Positions 40,478 through 54,624 of a stretch of 64,000 nt of DNA are shown here, piece after piece; within the stretch, counting starts at the first letter, position 1; every line of letters starts with the position of its first letter. Origin of the DNA: Chamaelirium japonicum (taxonomy: Eukaryota > Streptophyta > Magnoliopsida > Liliales > Melanthiaceae); assembly GCA_947650365.1 (NCBI GenBank), contig CANTAL010000100.1, forward strand, positions 248,001 through 312,000, given 5' to 3'. The position numbers and the translations under genes were made by a program. The notes beneath the pieces were generated by a model that saw nothing but the letters and a program-made list of their open reading frames with translations, had not been told where the DNA came from and ran no database searches.

Positions 40478-40736
40478 TCCATTCTAATTCATTCATACGA
40501 TCAATTCTAATCCATTCTAATTCATTCGTACGATCCGTTCTAATTTATTCGCACGATCCATTCTAATTCATTCGTACGATCCTTTCAAATTCATTCGTAC
40601 GAATGAATAGAATGGATCGTACGAATGAATTAGAATGGATACATTTGTGCGATCCATTCTAATTCATTCTCACAAATGTAACCTTTCTAATTCATTTGTA
40701 CGATCCATTCTAATTCATTCGTACGATCCATTCTAC
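40477..40736. repeat. Cluster of very short inverted satellite blocks
   Basis: '-' at about 40,477-40,596, '+' at about 40,596-40,650 (about two monomers) and '-' at about 40,650-40,736. The first exit is junction J7. The '+' scrap ends ACATTTGTGCGATCC, and the last exit is CATTCTACGAATG. Confidence 0.9.
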
Positions 40737-41854
40737 GAATGAATTAAGATGGATCGTACGAATGAATTAGATCGTACAAATGAATTAGAATGGATCGTAC
40801 GAATGAATTAAAATGGATACATTCATACGACTTAATTAGAATGGATCGTGCGAATTAATTAGAATGGATCATAAGAATGAATTTGAATGGATACATTTGT
40901 GCGAATAAATCTGAATGGATTGTATGAATGAATTACAATGGATCGTACGAATGAATTAGAATGGATCGTACGAATGAATTAGAATGGTTACATTCGTGCG
41001 AATGATTTAGAATAGATCGTACGAATGAATTAGAATGGATCGTACAAATAAATTAGAATGGATCGTGCGAATGAATTAGAATAGATCGTAGGAATGAATT
41101 AGAATGGATCGTACGAATGAATTAAAATGGTTACATTCGTACGAATGAATTAGAATGGATACATTCGTGCGAATGAATTAGAATGGATCGTACGAATGGA
41201 TTATTATGGATCGTACGAATGGATTAGAATGGATCGTACGAATGAATTAGAACGGATCATACAAATGAATTAGAAAGGTTACATTCGTGAGAATGAATTA
41301 GAATGGATCGTACGAATGAATTAGAATGGATCATGCGAATGAATTTGAATAGATTGTACGAATGAATTAGAATGGATCGAACGAATGAATTAGAATGGAT
41401 CATACGAATGAATTAGAATAGATCGTAGGAATGAATTAGAATGGATCATACGAATGAATTAGAATGGATCGTGCGAATGAATTAGAATGGATCGTACGAA
41501 TGAATTAGAATGGATCGTGCGAATGAATTAGAATGAATCGTGCGAATGAATTAGAATGAATCGTACGAATGAATTAGAATGGATACATTCGAGCGAATGA
41601 ATTAGAATGGATCGTAGGAATGAATTAGAATGGACCATAGGAATGAATTAGAATTGATCGTGCAAATGAATTTGAATGGATACATTCGTGCGAATGAATT
41701 AGAATGGATCATAGGAATGAATTAGAATGGATCGTACGAATGAATTAGAATGGTTACATTCGTGCGAATGAATTAGAATGGATCGTACTAATGAATTAGA
41801 ATGGATCGTGCGAATAAATTAGAATTGATCATATGAATGAATTAGAATGGATCG
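40736..41854 (+). repeat. Satellite block, + orientation
   Basis: Starts with an 18-bp unit (about 40,768) and the GATACATTCATACGACTT monomer. This order is also found at about 17,136-17,210, and the following 0.6 kb parallels 17,150-17,950. It ends at perfect GGATCGTACGATCC. Confidence 0.94.
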
Positions 41855-43333
41855 TACGATCCATTCTAATTCATTCGCACGATCCATTCTAATTCATTCG
41901 TACAATCCATTCTAATTCATTCGCATGAATGTAACCATTCTAATTCATTCGTACGATCCATTCTAATTCATTCCTATGATCCATTCTAATTCATTCGCAC
42001 GAATGTATCCATTCTAATTCATTTGCACGATCCATTCTAATTCATTCCTATGATCCATTCTAATTCATTCGTACGATCAATTCTAATTAATTCGCTCGAA
42101 TGTATCCATTCTAATTCATTCGTACGATCCATTCTAATTCGTTCGTACGATCCATTCTAATTCGTTCGTACGATCCATTCTAATTCGTTCGTACGATCCA
42201 TTCTAATTCGTTCGCATGATCGATTCTAATTCATTCGTACGATCCATTCTAATCCATTCGTACGATTAAGTCTAATTCATTCGCACGATCCATTCTAATT
42301 CATTCTCACGAATGTTACCTTTCTAATTCATTTGTATGATCCATTCTAATTCATTCGTACGATCCATTCTAATCCATTCATATGATCCATTCTAATTCAA
42401 TTCCTGCAATCCATTCAAATTCATTCGCACAAATGTATCCATTCTAATTCATTCGTATGATCCATTCTAATTCATTCGCACGAATGTATCCATTCTAATT
42501 CATTCGTACGATCCATTCTAATTCATTCGCTCGAATGTATCCATTCTAATTCATTCGTATGATCCATTCTAATTCATTCCTACGATCCATTCTTATTCAT
42601 TCGCACGAATGTATCCATTCTAATTCATTCGTACGATCCATTCTAATTCATTCGTACAATCCATTCAAATTCATTCGTACGATGCAATCTAATTCATTCG
42701 CACAAATGTATCTATTCTAATTCATTCGTACGATCCATTCTAATCCATTCATACGATCCATTTTAATCCATTCGTACGATCCATTCTAATTCATTCGCAC
42801 GATCCATTCTAATTCATTCGTACAAATGTATCCATTCTAATTCATTTGTATGATCCATTCTAATTCATTCGTACGATCCATTCTAATTCATTCGTACGAT
42901 CCATTTTAATCCATTCGTACGATCCACTCTAATTCATTCGCATGAATGTAACCATTCTAATTCAGTCGTACGATCCATTCTAATTCATTCGCACGAATGT
43001 ATCCATTCTAATTCATTTGCACGATCCATTCTAATTCATTCCTATGATCCATTCTAATTCATTCGTACGATCCATTCTAATTCATTCGCTCGAATGTATC
43101 CATTCTAATTCATTCGTACGATCCATTCTAATTCGTTCATACGATCTATTCGAATTCATTCGTACGATCCATTCTAACTCATTCGTACGATCCATTCTAA
43201 TTCATTCGCACGAATGTACCCATTCTAATGCATTCGTATGATTCATTGTAATTCATTCGCACGATCCATTCTAATTCATTCGTATGATCCATTCTTATTC
43301 ATTCATACGATCCATTCTAATTCATTTGTACGA
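41854..43333 (-). repeat. Satellite block, - orientation
   Basis: HOR-2 copies at about 41,930-42,180 and 42,960-43,140, a run of GTTCGTACGATCC monomers at 42,130-42,200, and ATGCAATC at about 42,683. An open frame at 43,044-43,241 is read-through. It ends at junction J8. Confidence 0.95.
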
Positions 43334-43952
43334 ATAAATTAGAATGGATCGTATGAATGGATTAGAATGGATCGTGCGAATGAATTAGAATGGATCGTAC
43401 GAACGAATTAGAATGGATCGTATGAACGAATTAGAATGGATCGTACGAATGAATTAGAATGGATACATTCGAGCGAATGAATTAGAATGGATCGTACGAA
43501 AGAATTAGAATGGATCATAGGAATGAATTAGAATGGATCGTACGAATAGATTAGAACGTATTGTACGAATGAATTAGAATGGTTCGTACAAATGAATTAG
43601 AATGGATACATTCGTGCGAATGAATTAGAATGGATCGTACGAATGAATTAGAATGGATCGTGTGAATGAATTAGAATGGATAGTGTGAATGAATTAGAAT
43701 GGATCTTGCGAATGAATTTGAATGGATCATACGAATGAATAATAATGGATCGTACGAATGAATTAGAATGGATACATTCGAGCGAATGAATTAGAATAGA
43801 TCGTAGGAATGAATTAGAATGGATCATACGAATGAATTAGAATGGATCGTGCGAATGAATTAGAATGGATTGTATGAATAAATTAGAATGCATACATTCG
43901 TGCGAATGAATTAGAATGGATCGGACAAATGAATTAGAATAGATCGTACGAT
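43333..43952 (+). repeat. Satellite block, + orientation
   Basis: Follows the J8 order seen at 24,198 and 56,593 (ACATTCGAGC at 43,465, which is +19,134 from 24,331). '+' HOR-1 lies at about 43,775-43,930. It ends at junction J9. Confidence 0.95.
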
Positions 43953-46900
43953 TCATTCTAATTCATTCGTACGATCCATTATAATGCATTCGTACGATTC
44001 ATTCTAATTCATTCGCACGATCCATTCTAATTCATTCGTACGATCCATTCTTATTCATTCATACGATCCATTCTAATTCATTCGCACAATCCATTCTAAT
44101 TCATTCGTATGATCCATTCTAATTCATTCGTATGATCCATTCTAACTCATTCGGTGGATCCATTCTAATTCATTTGTACGATCCATTCAAATTCATTCGC
44201 ACGAATGTATCAATTCTAATTCATTCGTACGATCCATTATTATTCATTCGTACGATTCATTCTAATTCATTCGCACGATCCATTCTAATTCATTCCTACG
44301 ATCTATTCTAATTCATTCACTCGAATGTATCCATTCTAATTCATTCGTTCAATCCATTCTAATTCATTCGCATGAACCATTATATTTCATTCGTACGATC
44401 CATTCTAATTCATTCTCACGAATGTAACCTTTCTAATTCATTTGTATGATCCATTCTAATTCATTCGTACGATCCATTCTAATCCATTCGTACGATCCAT
44501 TCTAATCCTTTCGTACGATCCATTCTAATCCATTCGTACGATCCATTCTAATTCATTCTCACAAATGTAACCTTTCTAATTCATTTGTACGATCCATTCT
44601 AATTCATTCGTGCGATCCATTCTAATTCATTCGTATGATCCATTCTAATTCATTCGTACGATCCATTGTAATTCATTCATACAATCCATTCAGATTCATT
44701 CGCACAAATGTATCCATTCAAATTCATTCGTATGATCCAGTCTAATTCATTCATACGATCCATTCTAATTCATTCGCACGAATATATCCATTCTAATTCA
44801 TTCGTACGATCCATTCTAATTCATTCGTACGATCCATTCTAATTCATTCGTACGATCCATTCTAATTCGTTCGTACGATGTAATTCATTCGTACGATCCA
44901 TTCTAATTCATTCGTACGATCGATTCTAATTCATTCGCACGATCCATTCTAATTCATTCGTACGATCCATTCTAATTCATACGTATGATCCATTCTAATT
45001 TATTCATTCAAATATATCCATTCTAATTCATTTGGACAATCCATTCTAATTCGTTCGCACAATCCATTCTAATTCATTCGCACGAATGTATCCATTCTAA
45101 TTCATTTGCACAATCCATTCTAATTCATTCCTATGATCCATTCTAATTCATTCGTACGATCCATTCTAATTCATTCGCTCGAATGTATCAATTCTAATTC
45201 ATTCGTACGATCCATTCTAATTCGTTCATACGATCCATTCTAATTTATTCGTACGATTCATTCTAATTCGTTCGTACGATCCATTCTAATTTATTCGTAC
45301 GATCCATTCTAATTTATTCCTATGATCTATTCTAATTCATTCGCTCGAATGTATCAATTCTAATTCATTCGTTCGATCCATTCTAATTCATTCGTACGAT
45401 CCATTCAAATTTATTCGCATGATCCATTCTAATTCATTCATACGATCCATTCTAATTCATTCTCACGAATGTAACCTTTCTAATTCATTTGTATGATCCA
45501 TTCTAATTCATTCGTACGATCCATTCTAATCCATTCGTACGATCCATTCTAATCCATTCATACGATCCATTCTAATCTATTCATACGATCCATTCTTATT
45601 TATTCTCACAAATGTAACCTTTCTAATTCATTCGTACGATCCATTCTAATCCATTCGTACGATCCATTCAAATCCATTCGTACGATCCAATCTAATTCAT
45701 TCGCACGAATGTAACCATTCTAATTCATTCGTACGATCCATTCTAATTCATTCCTACGATCTATTCTAATTCATTCGCACGAATGTATTCATTCATATTC
45801 ATTTGCACGATCCATTCTAATTCATTCCTATGATCCATTCTAATTCATTCGTACGATCCATTCTAATTCATTCTCACGAATGTAACCTTTCTAATTCATT
45901 TGTATGATCCATTCTAATTCATTCGTACGATCCATTCTAATCCATTCGTACGATCCATTCTAATCCATTCGTACGATCCATTCTAATCCATTCGTACGAT
46001 CCATTCTAATTCATTCGCTCAATCCATTCTAGTTCATTCGTACGATCCATTCTAATTCATTCTCACGAATGTAACCTTTCTAATTCATTTGTATGATCCA
46101 TTCTAATTCATTCGTACGATCCATATTAATCCATTCGTACGATCCATTCTAATCCATTCGTACGCTCCGTTCTAATCCATTCGTACGATCCGTTCTAATC
46201 CATTCGTACGATCCATTCTAATTCATTCTCACAAATGTAACCTTACTAATTCATTTGTACGATCCATTCTAATCCATTCGTACGATCCATTCTAATCCAT
46301 TCGTACGATCCATTCTTATTCATTCGCACGAATGTATCCATTCTAATTCATTCGTACGATCCATTCTAATCCATTAGTACGATCCATTCTAATTCATTCG
46401 TACAATGCGTTCTAATTCATTCGTACGATCCATTCTAATCCATTCATACAATCCATTCTAATTCATTCGCACGATGAATTCTAATTCATTCGCACGATCC
46501 ATTCTAATTCATTCGTACGATCCATTCTAATTCATTCGTACGATCCATTCTAATCCATTCGTACGATCCATTCTATTTCATTCGTACGATCCATTCTAAT
46601 TCATTCTCACAAATGTAACCTTTCTAATTCATTCGTACGATCCATTCAAATTCATTCGTACAATCCATTCTAATTCATTCGCACAAATGTATCCATTCTA
46701 ATTCATTCGAACGATCCATTCTAATTCATTCTCACGAATGTAACGTTTCTAATTCATTTGTATGATCCATTCTAACTCATTCGTACGATCCATTCTAATT
46801 CATTCTCACAAATGTAACCTTTCTAATTCATTTGTACGATCCATTCTAATTCATTCGTACGATCCATTCTAATCCATTCGTATGATCCATTCTAATCCAT

Positions 46901-47048
46901 TCGTACGATCCATTCTAATTCATTTGTATGATCCATTCAAATTCATTCGCATGATCCATTCTAATTCATTCGTACGATCTATTCTTATTCATCGCACAAA
47001 TGTATCCATTCTAATTCATTTGTACGATCCATTCTAATCCATTCGTAT
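43952..47048 (-). repeat. Long satellite block, - orientation
   Basis: 3.1 kb of '-' monomers, starting with J9 flanks and CATTCGGTGGATCC at about 44,150. HOR-1 copies lie at about 44,200-44,460 and 45,295-45,490, with HOR-2 at about 45,060-45,230 and 45,695-45,860. It is dense in CTCAC-AAATGTAACC units from 44,400 to 46,850, where they return every few hundred bases. It ends near 47,048 at CGTATAAATGAATT. Confidence 0.95.
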
Positions 47049-47678
47049 AAATGAATTAAAATGGATCGTACAAATGAATTAGAATGGATCGTACAAATGA
47101 ATTAGAAAAGTTACATTTGTGAGAATGAATTAGAATGGATCGTACGAATGAATTAGAATGGATCGTACGAATGGATTAGAAAGGATTAGACGAATGAATT
47201 AGAATGGATACATTCGAGCGAATGAATTAGAATGGATCGTAGGAATGAATTAGAATGGATCGTACGAATGAATTAGAATGGATACATTCGTGCGAATGAA
47301 TTAGAATAGATCGTACGAATGGATTAGAATGGATCGTACGAATGGATTAGAATAGATAGATTTGTGCGAATGAATTAGAATGGATTAGAACGAATGAATT
47401 AGAATGGATCGTACGAATGAATTAGAATGGATCGTACAAATGAATTAAAATGGATACATTTGTGCGGATGAATTAGAATGGATCGTACGAATGGATTAGA
47501 ATGGATCGTACGAATGTATCCATTCTAATTCATTCGTTTGAATTGAATGGATTGTACGAATGAATTAGAATGGATCGTACGAATGAATTAGAATGGATCA
47601 TGCGAATGAATTAGAATAGATCGTACGAATGAATTAGAATGGATCGTACGAATAAATGAATTAGAATGGATCGTACTA
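47048..47678 (+). repeat. Satellite block, + orientation, with one-monomer inversion
   Basis: '+' monomers with a single inverted monomer at about 47,516-47,538, flanked by CGAATGTATCC and CATTCGTTTGAATTG. It ends at CGTACTATTCATTC, a one-base variant of junction J9. Confidence 0.93.
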
Positions 47679-48837
47679 TTCATTCTAATTCATTCGTACG
47701 ATCCATTCTAATGCATTCGTACGATTCATTCTAATTCATTCGCACGATCCATTCTAATTCATTCGTATGATCCATTCTAATTTATTTGCACGAATATACG
47801 ATCCATTCTAATTTATTCGCAAGAATGTATCCATTCTAATTCATTCGTACAATCCATTCTAATTTATTTGTACAAATAAATCCATTCTAATTCATTCGTA
47901 CGATCCATTCTAATTCATTCGTACGATTCATTCTAATTCATTCGCAAGATCCATTCTAATTCATTCGTACGATCCATTCTAATTCATTCGCACGAATGTA
48001 TCCATTCTAATTCATTCGTACAATCCATTCTAATTCATTCGCACGATCCATTCTAATTCATTCGTATGATCCATTCTAATTCATTCCTACGATCTATTCT
48101 AATTCATTCGCTCGAATGTATCCATTCTAATTCATTCGTTTGATCCATTCTAATTCATTCGTACGATCCATTCAAATTCATTCATATGATCCATTCTAAT
48201 TCATTCGTACGATCCATTCTAATTCATTCTCATGAATGTAACCTTTCTAATTCATTTGTATGATCCATTCTAATTCATTCGTACGATCCATTCTAATCCA
48301 TTCGTACGATCCATTCTAATCCATTCGTATGATCCATTCTACTCCATTCGTACGATCCATTGTAATTCATTCATACGATCCATTCTAATTCATTCTCATA
48401 AATGTAACCTTTCTAATTCATTAGTACGATCCATTATAATCCATTCGTACGATCCATTCTAATCCATTCGTACGATCCATTCTAATTCATTCGTATGATC
48501 CATTCTAATTCATTCCTACGATCTATTCTAATTCATTCGCTCGAATGTATCCATTCTAATTCATTTGCTCGATCCATTCTAATTCATTCCTATGATCCAT
48601 TTTAATTCATTCGTACGATCCATTCTAATTCATTCGCTCGAATGTATCCATTCTAATTCATTCGTACGATCCATTCTAATTCGTTCATACGATCCATTCT
48701 AATTTGTTCGTATGATCCATTCTAATTCGTTCGTACGATCCATTCTAATTCATTCGTACGATCCATTCTAATTCATTCTCACAAATATAACCTTTCTAAT
48801 TCATTTGTACGATTCATTCTAACTCATTCGTACGATT

Positions 48838-49255
48838 CATTCTAATCCATTCGTACGATCCATTCTAATTCATTCGCACGAATGTAACCATTCTAATTCA
48901 TTCTTACGATCCATTCTAATTCATTCCTACGATCCATTCTAATTCATTCGCACGATCTATTCTAATTCATTCGTACAATCTAGTCTAATTCATTCGTATG
49001 ATCCATTCTAATTCATTTGCACGATCCATTCTAATTCATTTCTATGATCCATTCTAATTCATTCGTACGATCCATTCTAATTCATTCGCTCGAATGTGTC
49101 CATTCTAATTCATTCGTACGATCCATTCTAATTCATTCGTAGGCTCCATTCTAATTCATTCGCTCGATCCATTCCAATTCATTCGTATGATCCATTCTAA
49201 TTCATTTGCACGATCCATTCTACTTCATTCCTATGATCCATTCTAATTCATTCGT
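48838..49255 (-). repeat. Duplication D, copy 1 (about 418 bp)
   Basis: Matches 49,725-50,142 at offset 887. Rare markers are CAATCTAGTC at about 48,976, GAATGTGTCC near 49,094, the GTAGG monomer near 49,140 and CTACTTCATTCC near 49,220. Confidence 0.88.
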
Positions 49256-49724
49256 ACAATCCATTCTAATTCATTCGCTCGAATGTATCTATTCTAATTC
49301 ATTCATACGATCCATTCTAATTCATTTGTACGATCCATTCTAATTCGTTCGTACGATCCATTCTAATTCATTCGTACAATCCGTTCAAATTCATTTGTAT
49401 GATGCAATCTATTTCATTCACACAAAAGTATCACTTCTAATCCATTCGTACGATCCATTCTAATTCATTCGTATGATCCATTCTAATTCATTCTCACGAA
49501 TGTAACCTTTCTAATTCATTTGTATGTATCCATTCTAATTCATTCGCACAAATGTATCCATTCTAATGCATTCGTACGATTCATTCTAATTCATTCGCAC
49601 GATCCATTCTAATTCATTCGTACGATCCATTCTAATTCATTCGTCCGATCCATTCTAATTCATTCGCACGAATGTATTCATTCTAATTCATTCGTACAAT
49701 CAATTCTAATTCATTCGCACGATC

Positions 49725-50142
49725 TATTCTAATCCATTCGTACGATCCATTCTAATTCATTCGCACGAATGTAACCATTCTAATTCATTCTTACGATCCA
49801 TTCTAATTCATTCCTACGATCCATTCTAATTCATTCGCACGATCTATTCTAATTCATTCGTACAATCTAGTCTAATTCATTCGTATGATCCATTCTAATT
49901 CATTTGCACGATCCATTCTAATTCATTTCTATGATCCATTCTAATTCATTCGTACAATCCATTCTAATTCATTCGCTCGAATGTGTCCATTCTAATTCAT
50001 TCGTACGATCCATTCTAATTCATTCGTAGGATCCATTCTAATTCATTCGCTCGATCCTTTCTAATTCATTCGTACGATCCATTATAATTCATTTGCAAGA
50101 TCCATTCTACTTTATTCCTATGATCCATTCTAATTCATTCGT
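49725..50142 (-). repeat. Duplication D, copy 2
   Basis: Same order as copy 1, with CAATCTAGTC at about 49,863 and GAATGTGTCC near 49,981. The roughly 470 bp between the copies holds unrelated monomer order, so this is not simple head-to-tail repetition. Confidence 0.88.
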
Positions 50143-50392
50143 ACGATCCTTTCTAATTCATTCGCACGATCCATTCTAATTCATTCCTACGATCTATTCT
50201 AATTCATTCGTTCGATCTACTCTAATTCATTCGTACGATCCATTCTAATCCATTTGTACGATCCATTCTAATTCATTTGTACGATCCATTCTAATTCATT
50301 CGCTCGAATGTATCCATTCTAATTCATTCGTACGATCCATTCTAATTTGTTCATACGATCCATTCTAATTCGTTCGTACGATCCATTCTAAA

Positions 50393-50832
50393 ATGAGTTA
50401 TAATGGATCATACAAATGAACTAGAATGGATCGTACGAATGAATTAGAATGGATTGTGTGAATGAATTAGAATGGATCGTATGAATTAGAACGGATCATG
50501 CGAATGAATTAGAATGGATCGTACGAATGAATAAGAATGGATCATACGAATGAATTAGAATAGATATATACATGCGAATGAATTAGAATGGATCGTATGA
50601 ATGAATTAGAATGGATCATACGAATGAATTAGAATGGTTAGAATGGATACATTCGAGTGAATGAATTAGAATAGATCATACGAATGAATTAGAATGGATC
50701 TTACGAATGAATTAGAATGGATACATTTGTGCGAATGAATTAGAATGGTTCGTGCAAATGAATTAGAATGGATACATTCGTGCGAATGGATTAGAATAGA
50801 TCGTAGGAATGAATTAGAACGGATCGTACGAT
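50393..50832 (+). repeat. Satellite block, + orientation
   Basis: About 19 '+' monomers. The start matches 54,625 for several monomers. A 74-codon minus-strand open frame at 50,666-50,890 is satellite read-through. It ends at CGTACGATTCATTCG. Confidence 0.93.
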
Positions 50833-51085
50833 TCATTCGTACGATCCATTCTAATTCATTCGTACGAACTAATTCATTCGTACAATCCATTCTAATTCAT
50901 TCGTACGATCTATTCTAATTCATTCGCACGAATGTATCCATTCTAATTCATTCGTACGATCCATTCTAATTCGTTCATACGATCCATTCTAATTCATTCG
51001 TACGAATAAATTAGAATGGATACATTCATGCAAATGAATTAGAATGGATACATTCATGCGAATGAATAAGAATGGATTCATTTGT
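50832..51085. repeat. Short alternating satellite blocks
   Basis: '-' at about 50,832-51,003 and '+' at about 51,003-51,085. The '-' part and its exit (CGTACGAATAAATTAG) resemble 8,270-8,400 (J3). The second switch is GGATTCATTTGTACGATCC. Confidence 0.9.
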
Positions 51086-52314
51086 ACGATCCATTCTAAT
51101 TCATTTGCACGAATATACGAGCTATTCTAATTCATTCGCACAAATGTATCCATTCTAATTCATTCGTACGATCCATTCTAATTCATTCGTACGATCCATT
51201 CTAATTCATTCGCACAATCCATTCTAATTCATTCGTACGATCTATTCTAATTCATTCATACAATCCATTCTAATTCATTCGTACGATCCATTCTAATTCA
51301 TTCGCACTATCCATTCTAATTCATTCGTACGATCCATTCTAATTCATTCGTACAATCCATTCTAATTCATTCATACAAATGTATCCATTCTAATTCATTC
51401 GTACCATCTATTCTAATTCTTTCATACGATCTATTCTAATTCATTCGCACGAATGTATCCATTCTAATTCATTCGCACAATCCAATCTAATTCAAACGTA
51501 CGATCCATTCTAATTCATTCACATGATATATTCTAATTCATTCGTATGATCCATTCTAATTCATTCGTATGATTCATTCTAATTCATTCATACGATCCAT
51601 TCTAATTCATTCGCACAAATGTATCCATTCTAATTCATTCGTACGATCCATTCTAATTCATTCGCACGATCCATTCTAATTCATTTGTACGAATGTATCC
51701 ATTCTAATTCATTCGCACGATCCATTCTAATTCATTCACACGATCCATTCTAATTCATTCGTATGATCCATTCTAATTCATTCGTACGATCCATTCTAAG
51801 TCATTTGCATGAATGTATCCATTCTAATTCATTCATACGATCCATTCCAATTCATTTGTATGATCCATTCTAATTCATTCATGCAATCCATTCTAATTCA
51901 TTCATACGATCCATTCTAACTCATTCATACGATCCATTCTAATTCATTCGCAAGAATGTATGTATCTATTCTAGTTCATTCGCATGAATGTATCCATTCT
52001 AATTCATTCGTACGATCTATTCTAATTCAATCGCAAGATCCATTCTAATTCATTCGTACGATCCATTCTAATTCATTCGTACGATCCATTCTAATTCGTT
52101 CGCACGATCCATTCTAATTCATTCGTACAAATGTATCCATTCTAATTCATTCGTACGATCCATTCTAATTTATTCGTACAATCCATTCTAATTCATTCGC
52201 ACAAATGTATCCATTCTAATTCATTCGTACGATCCATTCTAATTCATTCGCACGATCCATTCTAAATCAATCATACGATCTATTCTAATTCATTCGCACG
52301 ATCCATTCTAATTC

Positions 52315-53090
52315 ATTCGTACGATCCATTCTAATTCATTCGCACGAATGTATCCATTCTAATACATTCGTACGATTCATTCTAATTCATTTGCACGACC
52401 CATTCTAATTCATTCGTACGATCCATTCTAATTCATTCGTCAAATCGATTCTAATTCATTCGCACGAATGTATCCATTCTAATTCATTCGTACAATCCAT
52501 TCTAATTCAATCGCATGATCCATTCTAATTCATTCGTATGATCCATTCTAATTCATTCATACGATCTATTCTAATTCATTCGCTCGAATGTATCCATTCT
52601 AATTTATTCGTTCGATCCATTCTAATTCATTCATACGATCCATTCAAATTCATTCGCATGATCCATTCTAATTCATTCATACGATCCATTCTAATTCATT
52701 CTCACGAATGTAATCTTTCTAATTCATTTGTATGATCCATTCTAATTCATTCGTACGATCCATTCTAATCCATTCGTACGATCCATTCTAATCCATTCGT
52801 ACGATCCATTCTAATTCATTCTCACAAATGTAACCTTTCTAATTCATTTGTACGATGCATTCTAATTCATTCGTACGATCCATTCTAATTCATTCGCACA
52901 AATGTAACCATTCTAATTCATTCGTACGATCCATTCTAATTAATTCCTACGATACATTCTAATTCAATCGCATGAATGTATCCATTCTAATTCATTTGCA
53001 CGATCCATTCTAATTCATTCCTATGATCCATTCTAATTCATTCGTACGATCTATTCTAATTCATTCGCTCGAATGTATCCATTCTAATTC
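52315..53090 (-). repeat. Higher-order repeat C, copy 1 (776 bp)
   Basis: About 33 monomers in a fixed order, repeated 776 bp later. Rare markers are CGTCAAATCG at about 52,438, CACGACCC at about 52,394, GAATGTAATC near 52,707 and CTACGATAC near 52,948. It includes an HOR-1 copy. The open frame at 52,538-52,735 is read-through. Confidence 0.9.
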
Positions 53091-53866
53091 ATTCGTACGA
53101 TCCATTCTAATTCATTCGCACGAATGTATCCATTCTAATGCATTCGTACGATTCATTCTAATTCATTTGCACGACCCATTCTAATTCATTTGTATGATCC
53201 ATTCTAATTCATTCGTCAAATCGATTCTAATTCATTCGCACGAATGTATCCATTCTAATTCATTCGTACAATCCATTCTAATTCAATCGCATGATCCATT
53301 CTAATTCATTCGTATGATCCATTCTAATTCATTCCTACGATCTATTCTAATTCATTCGCTCGAATGTATCCATTCTAATTTATTCGTTCGATCCATTCTA
53401 ATTCATTCATACGATCCATTCAAATTCATTCGCATGATTCATTCTAATTCATTCATACGATCCATTCTAATTCATTCTCACGAATGTAATCTTTCTAATT
53501 CATTTGTATGATCCATTCTAATTCATTCGTACGATCCATTCTAATCCATTCGTACGATCCATTCTAATCCATTCGTACGATCCATTCTAATTCATTCTTA
53601 CAAATGTAACCTTTCTAATTCATTTGTACGATGCATTCTAATTCACTCGTACGATGCATTCTAATTCATTCGCACGAATGTAACCATTCTAATTCATTCG
53701 TACGATCCATTCTAATTAATTCCTACGATACATTCTAATTCATTCGCATGAATGTATCCATTCTAATTCATTTGCACGATCCATTCTAATTCATTCCTAT
53801 GATCCATTCTAATTCATTCGTACGATCCATTCTAATTCATTTGCTCGAATGTATCCATTCTAATTC
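53091..53866 (-). repeat. Higher-order repeat C, copy 2 (776 bp)
   Basis: Same order as copy 1 with few substitutions (CGTCAAATCG at about 53,214; open frame 53,314-53,511). It abuts copy 1 directly. Confidence 0.9.
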
Positions 53867-54010
53867 ATTCGTACGATCCATTCTAATTCATTCGTACGAT
53901 CCATTCTAATTCATTCTCACGAATGTAACCTTTCTAATTCATTTGTATGTATCCATTCTAATTCATTCGTACGATCCATTCTAATTCATTCACATGATCC
54001 ATTCTAATTC

Positions 54011-54600
54011 ATTCGTACGATCCATTCTAATTCATTCGCACGAATGTATCCATTCTAATGCATTCGTACGATTCATTCTAATTCATTCGCACGATCCATT
54101 CTAATTCATTCGTACGATCCATTCTAATTCATTCGTCCGATCCATTCTAATTAATTCGCACGAATGTATTCATTCTAATTCATTCGTACAATCCATTCTA
54201 ATTCATTCGCACGATCCATTCTAATTCATTCGTATGATCCATTCTAATTCATTCCTACGATCTATTCTAATTCATTCGCTCGAATGTATCCATTCTAATT
54301 CATTCGTTCGATCGATTCTAATTCATTCGTACGATCCATTCAAATTCATTCGCATAATCCATTCTAATTCATTCGTACGATCCATTCTAATTCATTCTCA
54401 CGAATGTAACCTTTCTAATTCATTTGTATGATCCATTCTAATTCATTCGTACGATCCATTCTAATCCATTCGTACGATCCATTCTAATCCATTCGTATGA
54501 TCCATTCTAATCCATTTGTACGATCTATTCTAATTCATCCGTACGATCCATTCTAATTCATTCGTACGATCCATTCTAATTCGTTCATACGATCCATTCT
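54011..54600 (-). repeat. Higher-order repeat C, copy 3, partial and diverged
   Basis: Starts about 144 bp (six monomers) after copy 2, so the offset grows from 776 to 920. CGTCCGATCC stands where copies 1 and 2 have CGTCAAATCG, and the copy breaks off near 54,500. The 53,940-54,180 stretch also resembles 49,520-49,700. Confidence 0.82.
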
Positions 54601-54624
54601 AATTCGTTCGTACGATCCATTCTA

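Larger units (their letters stand above)
47678..50393 (-). repeat. Long satellite block, - orientation
   Basis: Starts with the TAATGCATTCGTACGATTC order of J9. It holds HOR-1 at about 48,000-48,260 and duplication D at 48,838-49,255 and 49,725-50,142. It ends at ATTCTAAAATGAGTTA, shared with 54,625 (J10). Confidence 0.95.
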
